From NCBI GenBank assembly GCA_030411725.1, contig MU839854.1, forward strand, positions 163,302 through 227,301: a stretch of 64,000 nucleotides of DNA, in the 5' to 3' direction. Below are positions 42,847 to 54,565 of this stretch, in pieces. Source of the DNA: Echria macrotheca. Lineage: Eukaryota > Ascomycota > Sordariomycetes > Sordariales > Schizotheciaceae. Under the pieces are notes generated by a model. It was given only the letters and a program-made list of their open reading frames with translations. It made no database searches and was not told where the DNA came from. Position numbers and translations under genes: made by a program. Within the stretch, counting starts at the first letter, position 1. Every line of letters starts with the position of its first letter.

Positions 42847-44070
42847 CGGTGACATAAGTTGCGGTGGCAATAGGGACACTGGATCGGGAATGGCTTCGGC
42901 TTGCAATTTGTTCGGTTGTTACATGTGCAGAGGACTTGGGTGTTGCCGGGGAAATAGTTGGCAATATAGACTTGGAATCCCATCATGCATCAGAACAGAA
43001 TATTGAACAAGATTAATTTGGACGAATGCCTACGTGCGTTGCACGAAACGGGTGAGTCGCAGGATCAAGTGCCCCCGTTTGGGTTTGGTCTTGGGTGGTT
43101 CGGGATCAGATACATTCAGGTTGAAGCGGGAAAGTTGCAACGGCTCTGGATTCGGGTGGAATTGTGTTCGGGTCTGAGCTCGAGAACAGGATTGGGTCCG
43201 GCTCCCGCAACGTAGATCGCTCGGTGTAAGTCAGGACTTGCTATGGCCGTTTCGACTGCGAGGCAGATTAAGCTGGTGCTTGGAGCCAGCAAGACTTCGG
43301 ATCTAAATCCATGGCTGTTCTAGGGAGCTGATAGCCAGAGATATTCTTGAAGGACTCTCTGGTCGCCAGAACCTGGACCGCAATCCAAATTCCGGGTTCG
43401 ATCTACTGGAAGGCCCAGCAGCCCCCCTGTGGCGTTTCGTTCCACCTTACTCGTCTGAGGTCAAACCCTCGATTGTACCTTGACGATCCGAGCTCGATAC
43501 CGGGCGCGACATCTCTGCAAGGTTAAGATGCAATGCCAAAGCGCCTTGTGTAATTGGGTAGCCTCTGAAGTTGGATTTCTGGATGGGTAAGCGCCTGCGC
43601 GCCGAGAAGCTCGAAATCTGGCATCTTTTCCCGCCCTGGGGGTCGAAAACTGAAGCGGAAATCATGTGTGTTTGTACGGGTGGGGGCATCAACACGGTTT
43701 GGACTCCACCCGAGCCGAATTCGTTGCCGTCCGAAACAGAGAGCGAGGAAACTCATGTGTGTTCGTACCAAATTTGGGGTGCTTCGGATCCTGTCTTGTC
43801 CAAAATGATCATCGTACAAAGTGGTTCTTTCGGGCTGAATTGGCGGCTTGAAGTCGTTTGAACGGCAGCTCCGTGTAAAAGATCGTCCATGAACCGCTCA
43901 CGAGTGGTTTCTCGGCGCGCGGAGGCGGCAAACAAGGATCTAAGGCCGGAATTATGGCCGAGAACCGTTAATGACGGTGCTGAGAACCTCGTTCACTTTC
44001 CGTGGGAGGCATCATTCAAAGTAGATCGGCCCCAGCCTTGATATGTTAGGAGAACGGTGGTTTAAATCCT
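42847..44070. other. Gene-poor stretch
   Basis: Frames on both strands at 43447-43935 overlap completely and carry no domain. A loosely repeated block (AATCATGTGTGTTTGTAC at about 43660, ACTCATGTGTGTTCGTAC at about 43751) suggests a short decayed duplication. No gene asserted. Confidence 0.4.
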
Positions 44071-44160
44071 GGAACCCAAGCCTAAAACCCGGAACCCGAC
44101 CCAGACTCAATCCAGACCTGACCCAGACCCGATCCAGACCCGACCCAAACCCGATCCCCC
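44071..44160 (+). repeat. C/A-rich degenerate repeat (GACCCGATCCA-like)
   Basis: GGAACCCGACCCAGACTCAA is followed by TCCAGACC, TGACCCAGACCCGATCCA and GACCCGACCCAAACCCGA. Unit length is about 11-12 bp. It is the opposite-strand counterpart in style of the G/T-rich repeat at 1905-2212. Confidence 0.65.
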
Positions 44161-45413
44161 CGTTCGGATCGCCTCCGTCACTGTACCCAGTTCCGTGATC
44201 CGACCGGTTCCAGGACGTGACTAGGTAGTTTCAGATCCAGTGCGCTCTACAACACGTTCAAGCTCAACTTCTTAGAGTAGCTCCGCTTTAACTAGAACAG
44301 CGAATCCAAGCAGAGAGGGTTTTCGGGCGTCCAGCACTCACCCTAGAAGTCTAGTTTGGCTATTGAACTAAAACCGAATCCGCGCACATGTTTTAGGTAC
44401 TGAGACTGGCGCCGAATTGTCACGCAACCTGTAACTGAATCGGATTTCATCTTCGACGCTTTCCGTCCCCCAACGTTCTACGCGCCGGCAGGAGTGTTAG
44501 TGTCGCGCTAGGACGGTGCATCGACTCTTGACAGCCAACTTTGATGGACGCCATCTCGCCAACCTGCAGAAGGAATGACTTCGGCTGAGTGCAATCCTTG
44601 ACTGTTATGGCGAAAACAGGAATGCTGCTAGGGGTGAGTCAAATGGTGTGCGCTCAGATTACCAGATCCTGCCACAGTGGCATGAATGGCTGTGCTCATT
44701 ACGGGGAAACTCAGCTCACAGCAAAACAGCCTTGCTCACCAAGACTTGATCCCAAGAACACGGAAAGAGTATAATCTACGGCTCTAAATCGGCGATCACT
44801 GCTAGCCCAACACGAAAGCCTTGACCAAGCTGAAGAAGACAGCTTGCAAATATGATCCATGCTGCAACTGCCGCATGCATGGAAAAAAGATCTATAGTCC
44901 TGCTGGGGCGCTGGCATATAAGCTTTATCTTGGTTTCGCGTCTTGCAACCATTTTCCGGTTTGGTTTCACGGCCTCCGGAGCAAGGTACCTAGCACGCCC
45001 AACGAGGTAAGCGGTAGATGCTACCGAAGACACCAGGGACAAACACCGCCCAACTCACGGATATATCATCACCGGCTGGCTACCCGATATCAGTCCAGAG
45101 ATAGCAGTAAAAGGCGGCCAACCGGTGCGAACCATCACCAAAGCTGAGCGGCCAAGCGTCAAAAAGCGAGGACGAGTCGGCGTTGCGAAAATCCAACTCA
45201 TATACACGCCCAGGCACTAGAGTTCACGACTTCACGCCATGCGATCATCTTTTGTCATAATCTCTGACCCTTGGTTCAATCTATGATGGCGAAGCTATCT
45301 ACCTACGTACTTGTTAAAGGTGGTCAGCCATACCTTCATCAAGTCCAATCTAGCGACCCAACTTCCGAATTAACCGCTCAATGTCAAGTGCCGACCGGGA
45401 CACAACAGCCCGT
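44161..45413. other. Gene-poor stretch
   Basis: Short frames at 44589-45147 on both strands without domains. A lone CCGCATGCATGG at about 44872 echoes the island motif. No gene asserted. Confidence 0.4.
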
Positions 45414-47066
45414 TTAGGTAGACCCCTGGGGAAGAATCCTATCCTTCACCTGCGTCCACAAACCGGGCTTTGCTTCCTCGGCCGCTTTGTTGGCCGCTGC
45501 TTGCTCATGAAAGGCGATCAGTTGGTCGATTGCACTCTGGAGCTGGGGAAACAGGCCGGCGAGCGAGTTCTCGAGCTTCCACCGGACAGTCACCAAGTCC
45601 TCAACGACTAACACAGTTTTAGAGCGTCTCCAAGGACTGGTGCGGACGGCTGGTTCCGTCTCACCGGGGCACCGATCCAAAGACGAACTGGTATCGGGGC
45701 CGAGGACTTTCAGTAGGGAGCCAGACCGAAGAGTGAAACCCTCATTTCGGAGGCGGTCAGCATCCTCTGCCACCCGAATCAACTTAGCCTTTGAAGATTC
45801 TAGTGTGCCGAGGACGTTGGCAGCAAGAGGTCGTAAGTATGGCAGCAAGCAGTCGTTAGGGTAGACCTGCGCCCGAGCCAAGGGTGCCTCGACAAAACCG
45901 CGTTCCATGTCGTCCTTCAAGCCCCGACCAAATCTCGCAAAAGCATCAACGATTTAGTCCTCGGCGGCATCCATAGTCCCGAGCCCCTGGTCAAGAGTTC
46001 GGGCTGCCTCGATCAGCTTATCAAGGCGGTCAGACCAGGAACGGGCGATATCGCCAACCACGGCGACGGCGAGACTCGCTGTTTTGTTGGCCGTACCCTG
46101 TCTATCACGATGATAGCTGGCACTGTCGGTGTCGAAGTGGCCGTCATCAACGAATCCATCGAGAATGCCAAAGTTGTAGATCAGAGACTGGGCAATGTCC
46201 AGTCCAAAGTGCTGCTCCCACATGGCCATGTCTTCCGGCTTAGCGCGGCCAAGGAGGTAACTCAGGCTGTCGGCGCCGGTCGCTAGTTTGGCACCCTCGA
46301 GATAGGCGTTGCAGAGGTCGGCCACATCCGGTCGGGAGTCAGCCATCTTGAAGGCACCGGCGCACAGCGCATGCATCGCATCGTACTTCTCGGACAACCC
46401 GAGATGAAGATCCCACGGCTTGGCTAGCTTCTTGCCGCAAGAATGGGGCCCAAAAAGCGGCACAGTGCCCGACACAATATCCGTAGCAATCTCCGTGACA
46501 CGCTCGTTGATGGGCAGGGGAATGGTCGTGACAAGCGCGGGTCGGAAGAGGTCGAAGCCGCCCTGAAGCCAGAAGAGGACCACGTTGGTGATCGTCATGA
46601 GCACGACGGCCACCATCATGCGGGTTGTGTTTTTCGACGCGGTTGCATGGATACGGCTGGAATTATCATCGCCCTTACTGTTGTTGTCGGTGTCGGCCTG
46701 GCCGTTCGCTTGTCCGAGGGTACGGCCGGGGCGGAAACGTGTACGGAGATGGCTCGGCTTGGCGGTGGGCACCGTGACAGTGGCACGGCGAACGGGGTTT
46801 TGCGGCGCATCGCCATCGTCTGTCTTGTCGCTGCTTGTGCTGTTCGATGAAGAATCCCGATGGGCATCGTCGCTGCCGGTGTCAGAGTCGTCGCGAGGGG
46901 TGTTGAGGCTGGGATACGTGATGCTGCGTGTCTTCATCTCGTCGCTGTTTCCGCTGTGTGACGAGGAATCTCGACTAGCATCGTCGCTGTCGCTGTCGGT
47001 GTCAGAGTTGTTGCGATTCCACTGCGACCAGTGGTCGCTGCGGCGGGGCGTGAGACTGGGATACAT
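45414..47066 (-). CDS. Uncharacterised single-pass membrane protein gene split by an in-frame TAA
   Basis: From ATG 47066 (the longer frame starts only at TTG), 370 codons read to TAA at 45956-45954. The same frame then stays open for 179 more codons to 45414 (...AAED, stop, IVDAFARFGRGLKDDM...). One base change, CAA to TAA, would explain it, and no good GT-AG intron removes it. The N-terminus is Ser/Asp-rich with an internal duplication (SDTDSDSDDASRDSSSHSG and SDTGSDDAHRDSSSNSTS). A membrane span lies at about 150-170 (MMVAVVLMTITNVVLFWL). A helical domain follows, with Cys and Trp positions suggesting a lumenal or extracellular fold, and the part beyond the stop continues as helices. Either a recent pseudogene, a truncated allele or read-through. 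Family unknown. Confidence 0.6.
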
Positions 47067-47843
47067 GCTGCTGCGTATCCTGCACTTTCGTCGATCGAAA
47101 AGACTTGTCGTGGTTTGCCCCAAGAAGGTGTTGGCTTGACGAGCAGATACCGGCCAAAGACAGCCTGAAAAGCAACATCGGAACCGGGATCAATAAATAC
47201 AATTTTGCATCCTCATCGACATTGGGCAAGCATTGGCCGCTCCGAAGTTTCTTCCCGACGCCGCAGAGGGGTATCTCGCAAACATAGAGCGGAAGGCGGA
47301 GAAAACTAAGGGACAAAGAAACCAAGACATCTACGATGAGCCATGTCCGCCAAATCCGGCAAACGAGTCCCCCAGCCACCATGGAAAAGTGAGGAAAATG
47401 GGACACGAAAGGACAAATCACATTACTAATCTCCCCACTTTCTCTTTAGATATACTGAGATGACCGGAGCACTGCATTGCTGCATCCTCAGAGACAAGCA
47501 CAACAGCCGAGCCCACCCCCATGTTCCAGACTCATCCCAAACAGAAACAGGGCTGCACGACAGTACAAAGAAACCTGGCATCAGGTCCGCCGCTGACTGA
47601 CGCTGCTCAAAATTACGGACAAAAAATATGACGAGTCAAGGAAGAGAGCCAGAACAGGCGGTGTGGCAGTTACTTCCTGTTTCCCCCTCACCCACGATCC
47701 CGCCCGACGCTTGATGGCCTGCCCAGTCGCACTTTTCGACATGTCTCCTGGAACTGTCAACAGCCTGTACATTCTTTTCGCTGTACACGCATCTTGACAG
47801 TCTTGCGGATTGAACTCCCGACGTCTTCACCGCCGGCATCACC
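47067..47843. promoter_or_regulatory. Divergent promoter region
   Basis: 777 bp between divergent genes. The leader before the plus gene ends CGGCATCACC. On the minus side 'AAATACAATTTTG' near 47196 is AT-rich. No other gene. Confidence 0.4.
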
Positions 47844-48884
47844 ATGTGCTTCAACAACAGCGCGGACCTAGTGTGTAGCCATGCCGTCACTTGGTACCGT
47901 GCAAGACCGGGCAAGAAGGTTGCTTTCTGTGCCCGGACCAAGGCCAATGTCCTCTACCTGCTTCACAAGTACCAAATCCTGCCTACCGATCTCTCCGACT
48001 CGGCCTGGTTCGACAGCCAGCTGCTCCCCGACCTGCTGGCCAGATGCAATCTGGCCCACGGTGAGGGTTTTGCGGCTGTTGTGAATCCCCACTTCCGCCA
48101 ACTGGTCATCTATTTTCTCACGCGCTGGGCCCCGCGGGCGGACGGGTTGCTCTCTGTCGACGCGTCCACTGGCCAGCATGTCTGGGACCCCGACACCACG
48201 TCTCGCCATTTTGGGTCACCCTCGACCGTTCAGGCCTGGATGGACAGCCTGAAGATGAAAGAGGGCACATCCCGCAGTGATGATAGCCAGGCAACAATCA
48301 CCGAGGAGATGATAGTCGTGCGTTTGGATGTCGAGGACCGGCCGAGCCCGATGACAGGGACGGTCCCAGCCTCGGTCCCTGCTCTGGCTCCGGGCCGCGT
48401 TCCGATTTTCCTCCCCGAGCTACGAGTCCGGGATCGCCACATGCGCCATGGCCGCCGACATCATCAAGAACGCCCTGCCGATGCCCCGACTGCTGCTGCA
48501 GTGCAGCCTCTTGCAAGCCCAGTTGTCGAGGACGTTGACACCGCTTCCACTGTGTATTTCGCTCGTGACGGCAACTCGGGGTCCGTCTCCGTCGCAGGCA
48601 CCGCTACTGCCTTCACCTCGACTCAAATGACCGAATATTGGTCTGACAACCACGATTCGGGGTCGGTCTCGGTTGCGGGGTCAATCACTGATGAGCAGGA
48701 ACAGCTCCCGGCGCAGAAACAGGAAACGGCAAATGCATCGCCGCCGGTTAGCCCGCGACAGAAGCGGTTCCTGGAGTCTCTCGAGACCTCGGCCGCCGCT
48801 CGGTTTATTATGATAGAGGCCGAGATTGCTGCTCGGAAGGCCGTTTTTGCAGTGGATGATGAGCATGACGAGAATTGGGTGTGA
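47844..48884 (+). CDS. Uncharacterised 346-residue protein
   Basis: Single exon from an ATG with a CATCACC leader. Residues 1-115 look globular and Cys/Trp-containing (WYRARPGKKVAFCARTKAN, LLHKYQILPTDLSDSAWFD, LVIYFLTRWAP). Residues 130-300 are low-complexity Ser/Thr/Ala/Pro with a duplicated tract, GNSGSVSVAGTATAFTS and HDSGSVSVAGSITDE (about 243-283). The last 45 residues form a helix (RQKRFLESLETSAAARFIMI) and end acidic. No signal peptide, membrane span or catalytic motif. It is the last gene of the 33-49 kb block. Family unknown. Confidence 0.65.
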   Translation: MCFNNSADLVCSHAVTWYRARPGKKVAFCARTKANVLYLLHKYQILPTDLSDSAWFDSQLLPDLLARCNLAHGEGFAAVVNPHFRQLVIYFLTRWAPRADGLLSVDASTGQHVWDPDTTSRHFGSPSTVQAWMDSLKMKEGTSRSDDSQATITEEMIVVRLDVEDRPSPMTGTVPASVPALAPGRVPIFLPELRVRDRHMRHGRRHHQERPADAPTAAAVQPLASPVVEDVDTASTVYFARDGNSGSVSVAGTATAFTSTQMTEYWSDNHDSGSVSVAGSITDEQEQLPAQKQETANASPPVSPRQKRFLESLETSAAARFIMIEAEIAARKAVFAVDDEHDENWV

Positions 48885-49064
48885 GATCGAGGAAGCCAGG
48901 TCGGGAACATGCCCTTATGACTTGGCTGGGCGCGAGAGTAACAGTTATTCCTTGGGGGATGCGGCAAAGTGGCTTGCGATGAGGCAGATAGAACTTTTGC
49001 TCACGAGTCAAAATATAGGCCCTGAAAACCATGCACTTCCACTCCGCGCAAAACACAGTCTGGC
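48885..49064. other. 3' flank leading into island C
   Basis: No gene. The sequence becomes GCATGC-rich from about 49065. Confidence 0.4.
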
Positions 49065-49415
49065 TAGATTTAATGCATGCAGACCACAGATATGCATGCA
49101 AAGACCTGTGCATGCAAAATCATGCACTGCAGTTCCATGATATATATGCACGCACTGTTATATGCATGCATGCAATACCAGGTGTGCATGCATTATGATA
49201 TATATGCATGTAATGTCAACTTCAAGAGTGCGATATTCTATGCATGCATACGTCGTCATATCCATGCATGCATTTTTACATGCAGTGTCATATGTATGCA
49301 TGCGGTGCCACAGCAGATTGAAGTATGCATGCAATGTCAAATTCATGCATGCAATATAATGTCTTCTTACATGCATTATCATTTCCATGCATGCAATATC
49401 CTCTCCGTGCATACC
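49065..49415. repeat. GCATGCATGCAATAT-type palindromic minisatellite, island C
   Basis: The densest of the three islands. TGCATGCA or ATGCATGCAT recurs more than ten times in 350 bp, at about 25-35 bp intervals, with spacers such as ATATC, TTCC and ATACCAGGTG. The motif is its own reverse complement. Confidence 0.8.
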
Positions 49416-49420
49416 AGATT

Positions 49421-49561
49421 ATGGGCAACGCAGCATGGCAAACCCCGACACTTCCCACTGAAATCGTCCTCGACGTTGTCGTCCACAACATGGGACAATC
49501 CCGTGTGAACGTAGTCAGCGTCTGCAATGGTCCGGACCACACGAGCTACGCAGGAATTTGA
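49421..49561 (+). pseudogene. Truncated F-box-like N-terminus
   Basis: A 46-codon ATG frame directly after island C. TPTLPTEIVLDVVVHN resembles the start of fungal F-box proteins (LPxEIxxxIxxxL), then it ends at TGA after a few unrelated residues. Probably the beginning of a decayed F-box gene, or chance. Confidence 0.3.
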
Positions 49562-52500
49562 GGATGCTCCGGTGATTGCAACAACATAGCTAGCTTGCTA
49601 TGCGTAGGTAGATAAAACTCGTTGCCTTCTGGACGTCGTGAGGCGAGGCGGCCCTTGAGATCTTTGATGATATCGGGAGTTTCTGCTGTCGTCCCATTTC
49701 CTTCCTCTTGGGTTCTGAAGACTCGGACAGCATAAACGTGTTGGTGTTCAAGTGTTTAGGTCGCGTGAAAGCGAGAAATTGCCGAAAACTGAGAATAGAT
49801 CCAAGCTGATGTCCGGCAATTTGTTAGAAGCTAATCAAGCACATTCGAAAGCGCTGGGGAAGTCTGAGCGAGACTCGAACTCAATCAGGGGGTACACTTC
49901 ATATCCGACACTTAAGATCTCTAGTCACATGAAAAGGTCGGTGTCCATCTCGAGTCTGTATAGTCATTGCAGGAACAGAGATCCGTCGAGAGTGCACAAG
50001 GCCGCACCCTTCTTATCACCGCTACTTCGACTAGACCTACTCTCGCACAAAATCGATAATGTATACATCCATGAACTGAACGGTCATCGCTCGAGGACTT
50101 AAAAAACCCCGGAGGTCGGTGTCCGGCAGCGCTGACTCCGAAATAACGTCGAACAGTTGTGAGCCTGGACTCGATGCTTCAATTGCAATCGGGTCAAACG
50201 ATGGTTTCTCCATTTATCCGGTTCGCCTCTTGGGTCTTTTGGTCTAGCAGAAAGTTGAAAGTCGGAGGGAGAGGGTCAAATTCGGCTTATATTCGTTGCA
50301 CTGTCTAGGGTGGATTAGAATGTTGTCGGTAGGTTTTTCCTGTACACGTATCGCATTCATCGGCTCTGTAAGAGAGAATTGAGGCAGGCTCATGATCACT
50401 AATTTTGAAAGCCGTGTATGAATGTCGGTTACCAAGTCAAGCCTATTCCTACATTTTTGGCGTAGCCGCTGGCATCATTTTACTTTGCACGCCATATCGA
50501 GGGCCGAAATAGGCAAGCAGACACGTCTTTGATCAGCTCGGAATATCGCCCTTCTTGTCTCAAGGACAGCTCGGTACGGAAGTCAAACCAGGTCTTGAGT
50601 TGCCACGAAACACGACGCATTTTGGGCATTTACATGGTGAGTACCTATGTGCACTATGAGATATCCCTATAGCCACCCTAACGCTGTGAAAAGCAGGATC
50701 CGATAACATACCGTGTCAGAGAGAATATCTATATCGACGCCGACCACCGCAGGCTTGTGAAACCACCGTCCTGCAGCTTTCCAGGATATCTAGCCATCCT
50801 TTAGTTCCTTCGAGCCTGTCAGCGAGCCCCAGATTGCCCCAGCTAGCCAACATCAACTCTCGACCTATCCGTAACAGCCTCTCTAGACGACACACGCCAA
50901 GCTCCCACCAAAGAAGGAAAAGAACGCGGCAACATCCTCCGCTACAGCTCTTGATCCAACTGGGCTCACCCCCCAAACCCGTCCAAGACACCTGCAGGGC
51001 CATCAGTGAGGAATTTGAAGCCGAAGAAGACCAAGGCAAAATCTCCAAATGGCTCAGCGGCTTGTTTGACCCGTGGAGGTGCTTTCCATTTGATACGATG
51101 CAGCGCGTCCCATAAGTTACTGCGAATACCTAAAGGTATTCTGGCATTTGAACCGCTTTGTTGAAACCCGCCGCCCCTTTATCGAGTATCGTAGGAATAC
51201 CATGGAAATTTTCGGACTTGTTAGGGGTGGTGGGTACGCGAGTCGCGATGAAGTCACGATTTTCTATTCCGTGTAGTTCTTTTCGGGGGTGAATAACCGC
51301 ATCAGATACGAGACTTATAACCTGCTACGGTCGGAGTCGCAGCAGAGGACGTTGGTTACGGTGATTAAGGAACGGGTTGATCATTATCTTGGCGTCTGGG
51401 CATTGAGGGTGACTGGTGGTCGTGGGAGCGCCAGTTTTGGCGCGAGTTTTAGTCTGGCGAGGATGAATAGCTTGTGGGTTGGTGTTTAAGGGTTACGATC
51501 TTCAGATACGGACCTGAAGGGTGTTCTCCTAGTGAAGGACCTTGGTGTGTCCACCTTGACGCCTTCCAATTCATTACGTTAGATGAGATATGCGATGAAG
51601 TGTGTATATCTGACCTTTAAACCCCGCTAACTTTCCATGTGGAACTAAGGCGGTATGTTCAAGCTCTACTAGATCCCACACAATTTAGACGTGTGTTGAA
51701 CTACTCTGGTGTTCTGCTGTGGGCCTTGGTGACATTAACTGCTCCGAATCTTTAAAAGAACGTTAGCTGCCCCGCGGTTACATGCGCTGAGCCGCCCTGC
51801 ATATTGGCAAAATGCCGTTATCTCCTCCATTCACCACCACTTGCTATGAGTGTGACGAATTTTCAAGTTTGTGAATGCGTCTTCACAAACTCTTCCAGAT
51901 TGCGGTTACTGCTGGATCGAACGCGAGCCTGAGGTCGTTGTAATCTAGATCCGCAACTATTTTGAGCTGCTTTGAAGGATTCCTTGATCCGGTGGACATG
52001 TGCACTTGTCTGTGCCCGGAATTTATTCTTGGTTTCGATCTCTTTCTCGGCGCTGCGAGTCGCGGTGGGTAGCCCCGAAAAACCAACATATACGCCGAGT
52101 GCGAAGGCTAAAAGTCCTCGGGGTTTCCTGCCGACCTAGGTAAGTGGGAGGGCTGTTGCGGCTTCTGGACAGGCTCCGGGTGTTTTATGTCTATAAGGGA
52201 CAGGGGAGTTGCAAGTCCGACTTGGGACTGATATTGGGTTGGAGAGTTGGGTCGGAAATGTGTAAGGTTGGATGCCGATGCTGCCCGGCCAGTGAGGTTG
52301 GCACTAGAAAAGGGCGATACGGATTGCGGATGAATATGCCGATTGTGCGATGAAAAACACGCCGCAGACTGTTGGGATGGACGGTCACCAGGTTCATGCA
52401 CTCGTATGAAGGTAGGAGAAGAGATAGAGAGCGCACAATGATACAAATCTTGGCTTCAGGAAGATTAATTGAGGCTTGTGGAGGCCACGATTGAAGCAGA

Positions 52501-53352
52501 ATCTCATATTTGGGCTCAGTAGCATTGTGCCCACCCAGTGAGGCCCTCGTATGCTATTGCTGAAGAAGCTTTTAGTTTTCACCGCCCCATACCTTGTGCT
52601 CTCACTTATCAATTAGCAGAATTGACAGTACTTAGGAGATGCGCCACCGTCTACAGGTAAAGTACGCACCACCAAAGCCGTATAAGAACTTGGAAGATAT
52701 CTGCTGGTAGCTGTAAAGTGGAAAAATGCTTTAAGATTCAACCTATTACGTTATCTGCGACTATCTGACAAGACGAAGTTGGGAATAGAGGGTAGTACCT
52801 CCTACCCCCGCGTCAACTTCCGAATCATGAACTGAACGTCTCTTGATCGAATCCCGGGTATGGCATTGTGTATTATCCCGAGCCTCTCTCTTCTTCGGGT
52901 TCCTTGTTTCATCTGATATTGCTGTGAGGTAAAATACCCCTTTCTGGCTGTGTTGTCCGCTTCCGCATGAGAATCCTCGACAGGGGTCCCTCTCCAACAA
53001 ACACACCTGTCAGTCTGCCTGCTGCACTGCCTCATGCATGCCATCGATAGTTCGCGGAACGCCTCCGAAGAAATTTTCTCGCGCGCGCCATTGCCACTTG
53101 GCCGCAAAGACATCAACCTGATTTTTTCAGATAAAAAGACGTCAAATGCCCAAAAAGTGGCGGTGAACCAAAACACCTAGGCGCCGCGCCCAAACCCCGC
53201 TCGACCTGAGCTTCTTTTCCCCCGCATTCTTGTTGGGCTTCCAGTCATTCAGGCCTCCCCCCTCCCTCATTACCCGCCGTACTGGAAGCGCCGCCCCTCC
53301 GCCTGGTGAACACGTCCAAAAGCGCAAACAAGGGCACAAATAAACAATCACC
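49562..53352. other. 3.8-kb gene-poor region
   Basis: Frames near 50716-51115 (plus-strand EEFEAEEDQGKISKWLSGLF) and 51289-51489 (YETYNLLRSESQQRTLV, VDHYLGVWALRVTG) are faintly protein-like but broken. They may be relics of one gene. 52108-52446 contains no consistent model. The last 150 bp are C-rich leader for the acetyltransferase. Nothing else recognised. Confidence 0.4.
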
Positions 53353-54523
53353 ATGTCAACCGATGCAGTGCCCACCGAGACAGTCACCATCACAAAGGAT
53401 GACGTCGTCCTCGCCGAAGCTACCCCGCAGCAGCGCAAGCTGACATGGGAGCTCAACGGCGCGTCTTGGGCGGGGCCCATGAGTCTAGACGAGTACATCG
53501 GGCGCGAGCAGACTCTATCAGAGACGGCCTTGTCTGCCAACGGAGGGTAGGCTTCTCCCCCTTCCTCTAGTTTATTCCCTAACAAACACTCACAGAACGC
53601 GCTACTTCATCCTGCACCACAAATCCAACCCCAACCTGATCGTCTCCGCCTGCGAAGTTCTCACCAAGCGCGCCTTCGTCGTCACTCCCGCCTCTGGACC
53701 TCGGACTGTCACCGCCTACGGCATTGCCTCCGTCTTCACCCCTCCCCGGTTCCGTGGCCACGGTCTCGCAACCCACATGCTCCGCCTCGTCCAGGACGCT
53801 GTGGACACTACGCTCGGATGCGAATTCGGCGCGCTCTACAGCGACATCGGCCGCTCCTTTTACACGCGTCTCGGCTGGCCCGACTTTCGCAGTACGCAGG
53901 TGACGATGCAGATCCAGCCTGGGTATACATCCGAAGCAGCGCAGGAAGCCAAGCTGCTAAGCGACGAGGATGTCCCCGAGCTATGCGTACGCGATTGCGA
54001 GCGGTTGCAGTCTAGGCTCGAGCGTCTTGCTTCATCTGATGACTCGGGAGATAGCAGCAAGAAGTACGTAGCCTTCCTCCCCGACTACACGCAAGTCTCC
54101 TGGCACTTTACGCGCGCATCGTATGTAGCGCGCGTTATGCGAGAGGGCCGTGAGATTGAGAACCGTGGGGCGAGGACTGCGGATGGGGAGAGCTGGTTGT
54201 ATTGGGACCATGACTTGCGTGAGAACAAGCTCAAGATTCTGCGGGTAGTGGTTGGGGAGAAGGATGGGGTTGCGGCGGTCAAGGCGTTGTTGCGGGCGGC
54301 GGTGAAGGAGGCGCAGGATTGGGGGTTGCCGAAGGTGCTGGTGTGGGCGCCTGGGGAGGAGACGGGTTTGGCGGCGCTGGAGCTCTGGAGGGAGGGGGGT
54401 GGCAAGCTAGGGGTGGTGTTGGATGAACGGGAAGATGGCTCGATTCCTAGCCTGCGTTGGAAGGCCGATGAGGATGTGAAGAATGTGGTTTGGGAGGCCA
54501 ACGAGTACTACGCCTGGTGCTGA
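53353..54523 (+). CDS. LYC1-like GNAT acetyltransferase
   Basis: Exons 53353-53546 and 53596-54523 give 373 residues. The 49-bp intron has GTAGGC, a CCTAACA branch site and a CAG acceptor, and joins SANGG to TRYFILHHKSNP. The acetyl-CoA site lies in GIASVFTPPRFRGHGLATHML. The following LYSDIGRSFYTRLGW is characteristic of the fungal LYC1 type, whose yeast founder acetylates lysine at N6 in lysine catabolism. The C-terminal half (WYWD-like segments, RRxxALLRAAVKEAQDWGL) matches the long second domain of that family, and the length is close to the yeast protein. It converges on the DUF7708 gene with only 42 bp between stops. The substrate is inferred from the family. Confidence 0.8.
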
Positions 54524-54565
54524 GCGGCATTGGGAAAGGCATGAAAGCATTCCATTATTAGTATC

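Noticed and set aside
25503..49415. Starship-type giant element
   Set aside because: No DUF3435 tyrosine-recombinase captain was found in any reading, and no matching direct-repeat ends were seen.
49065..49415. CRISPR-like array in island C
   Set aside because: Repeat cores are short palindromes of variable spacing in a eukaryotic chromosome; spacers are not of uniform length and no cas genes exist.
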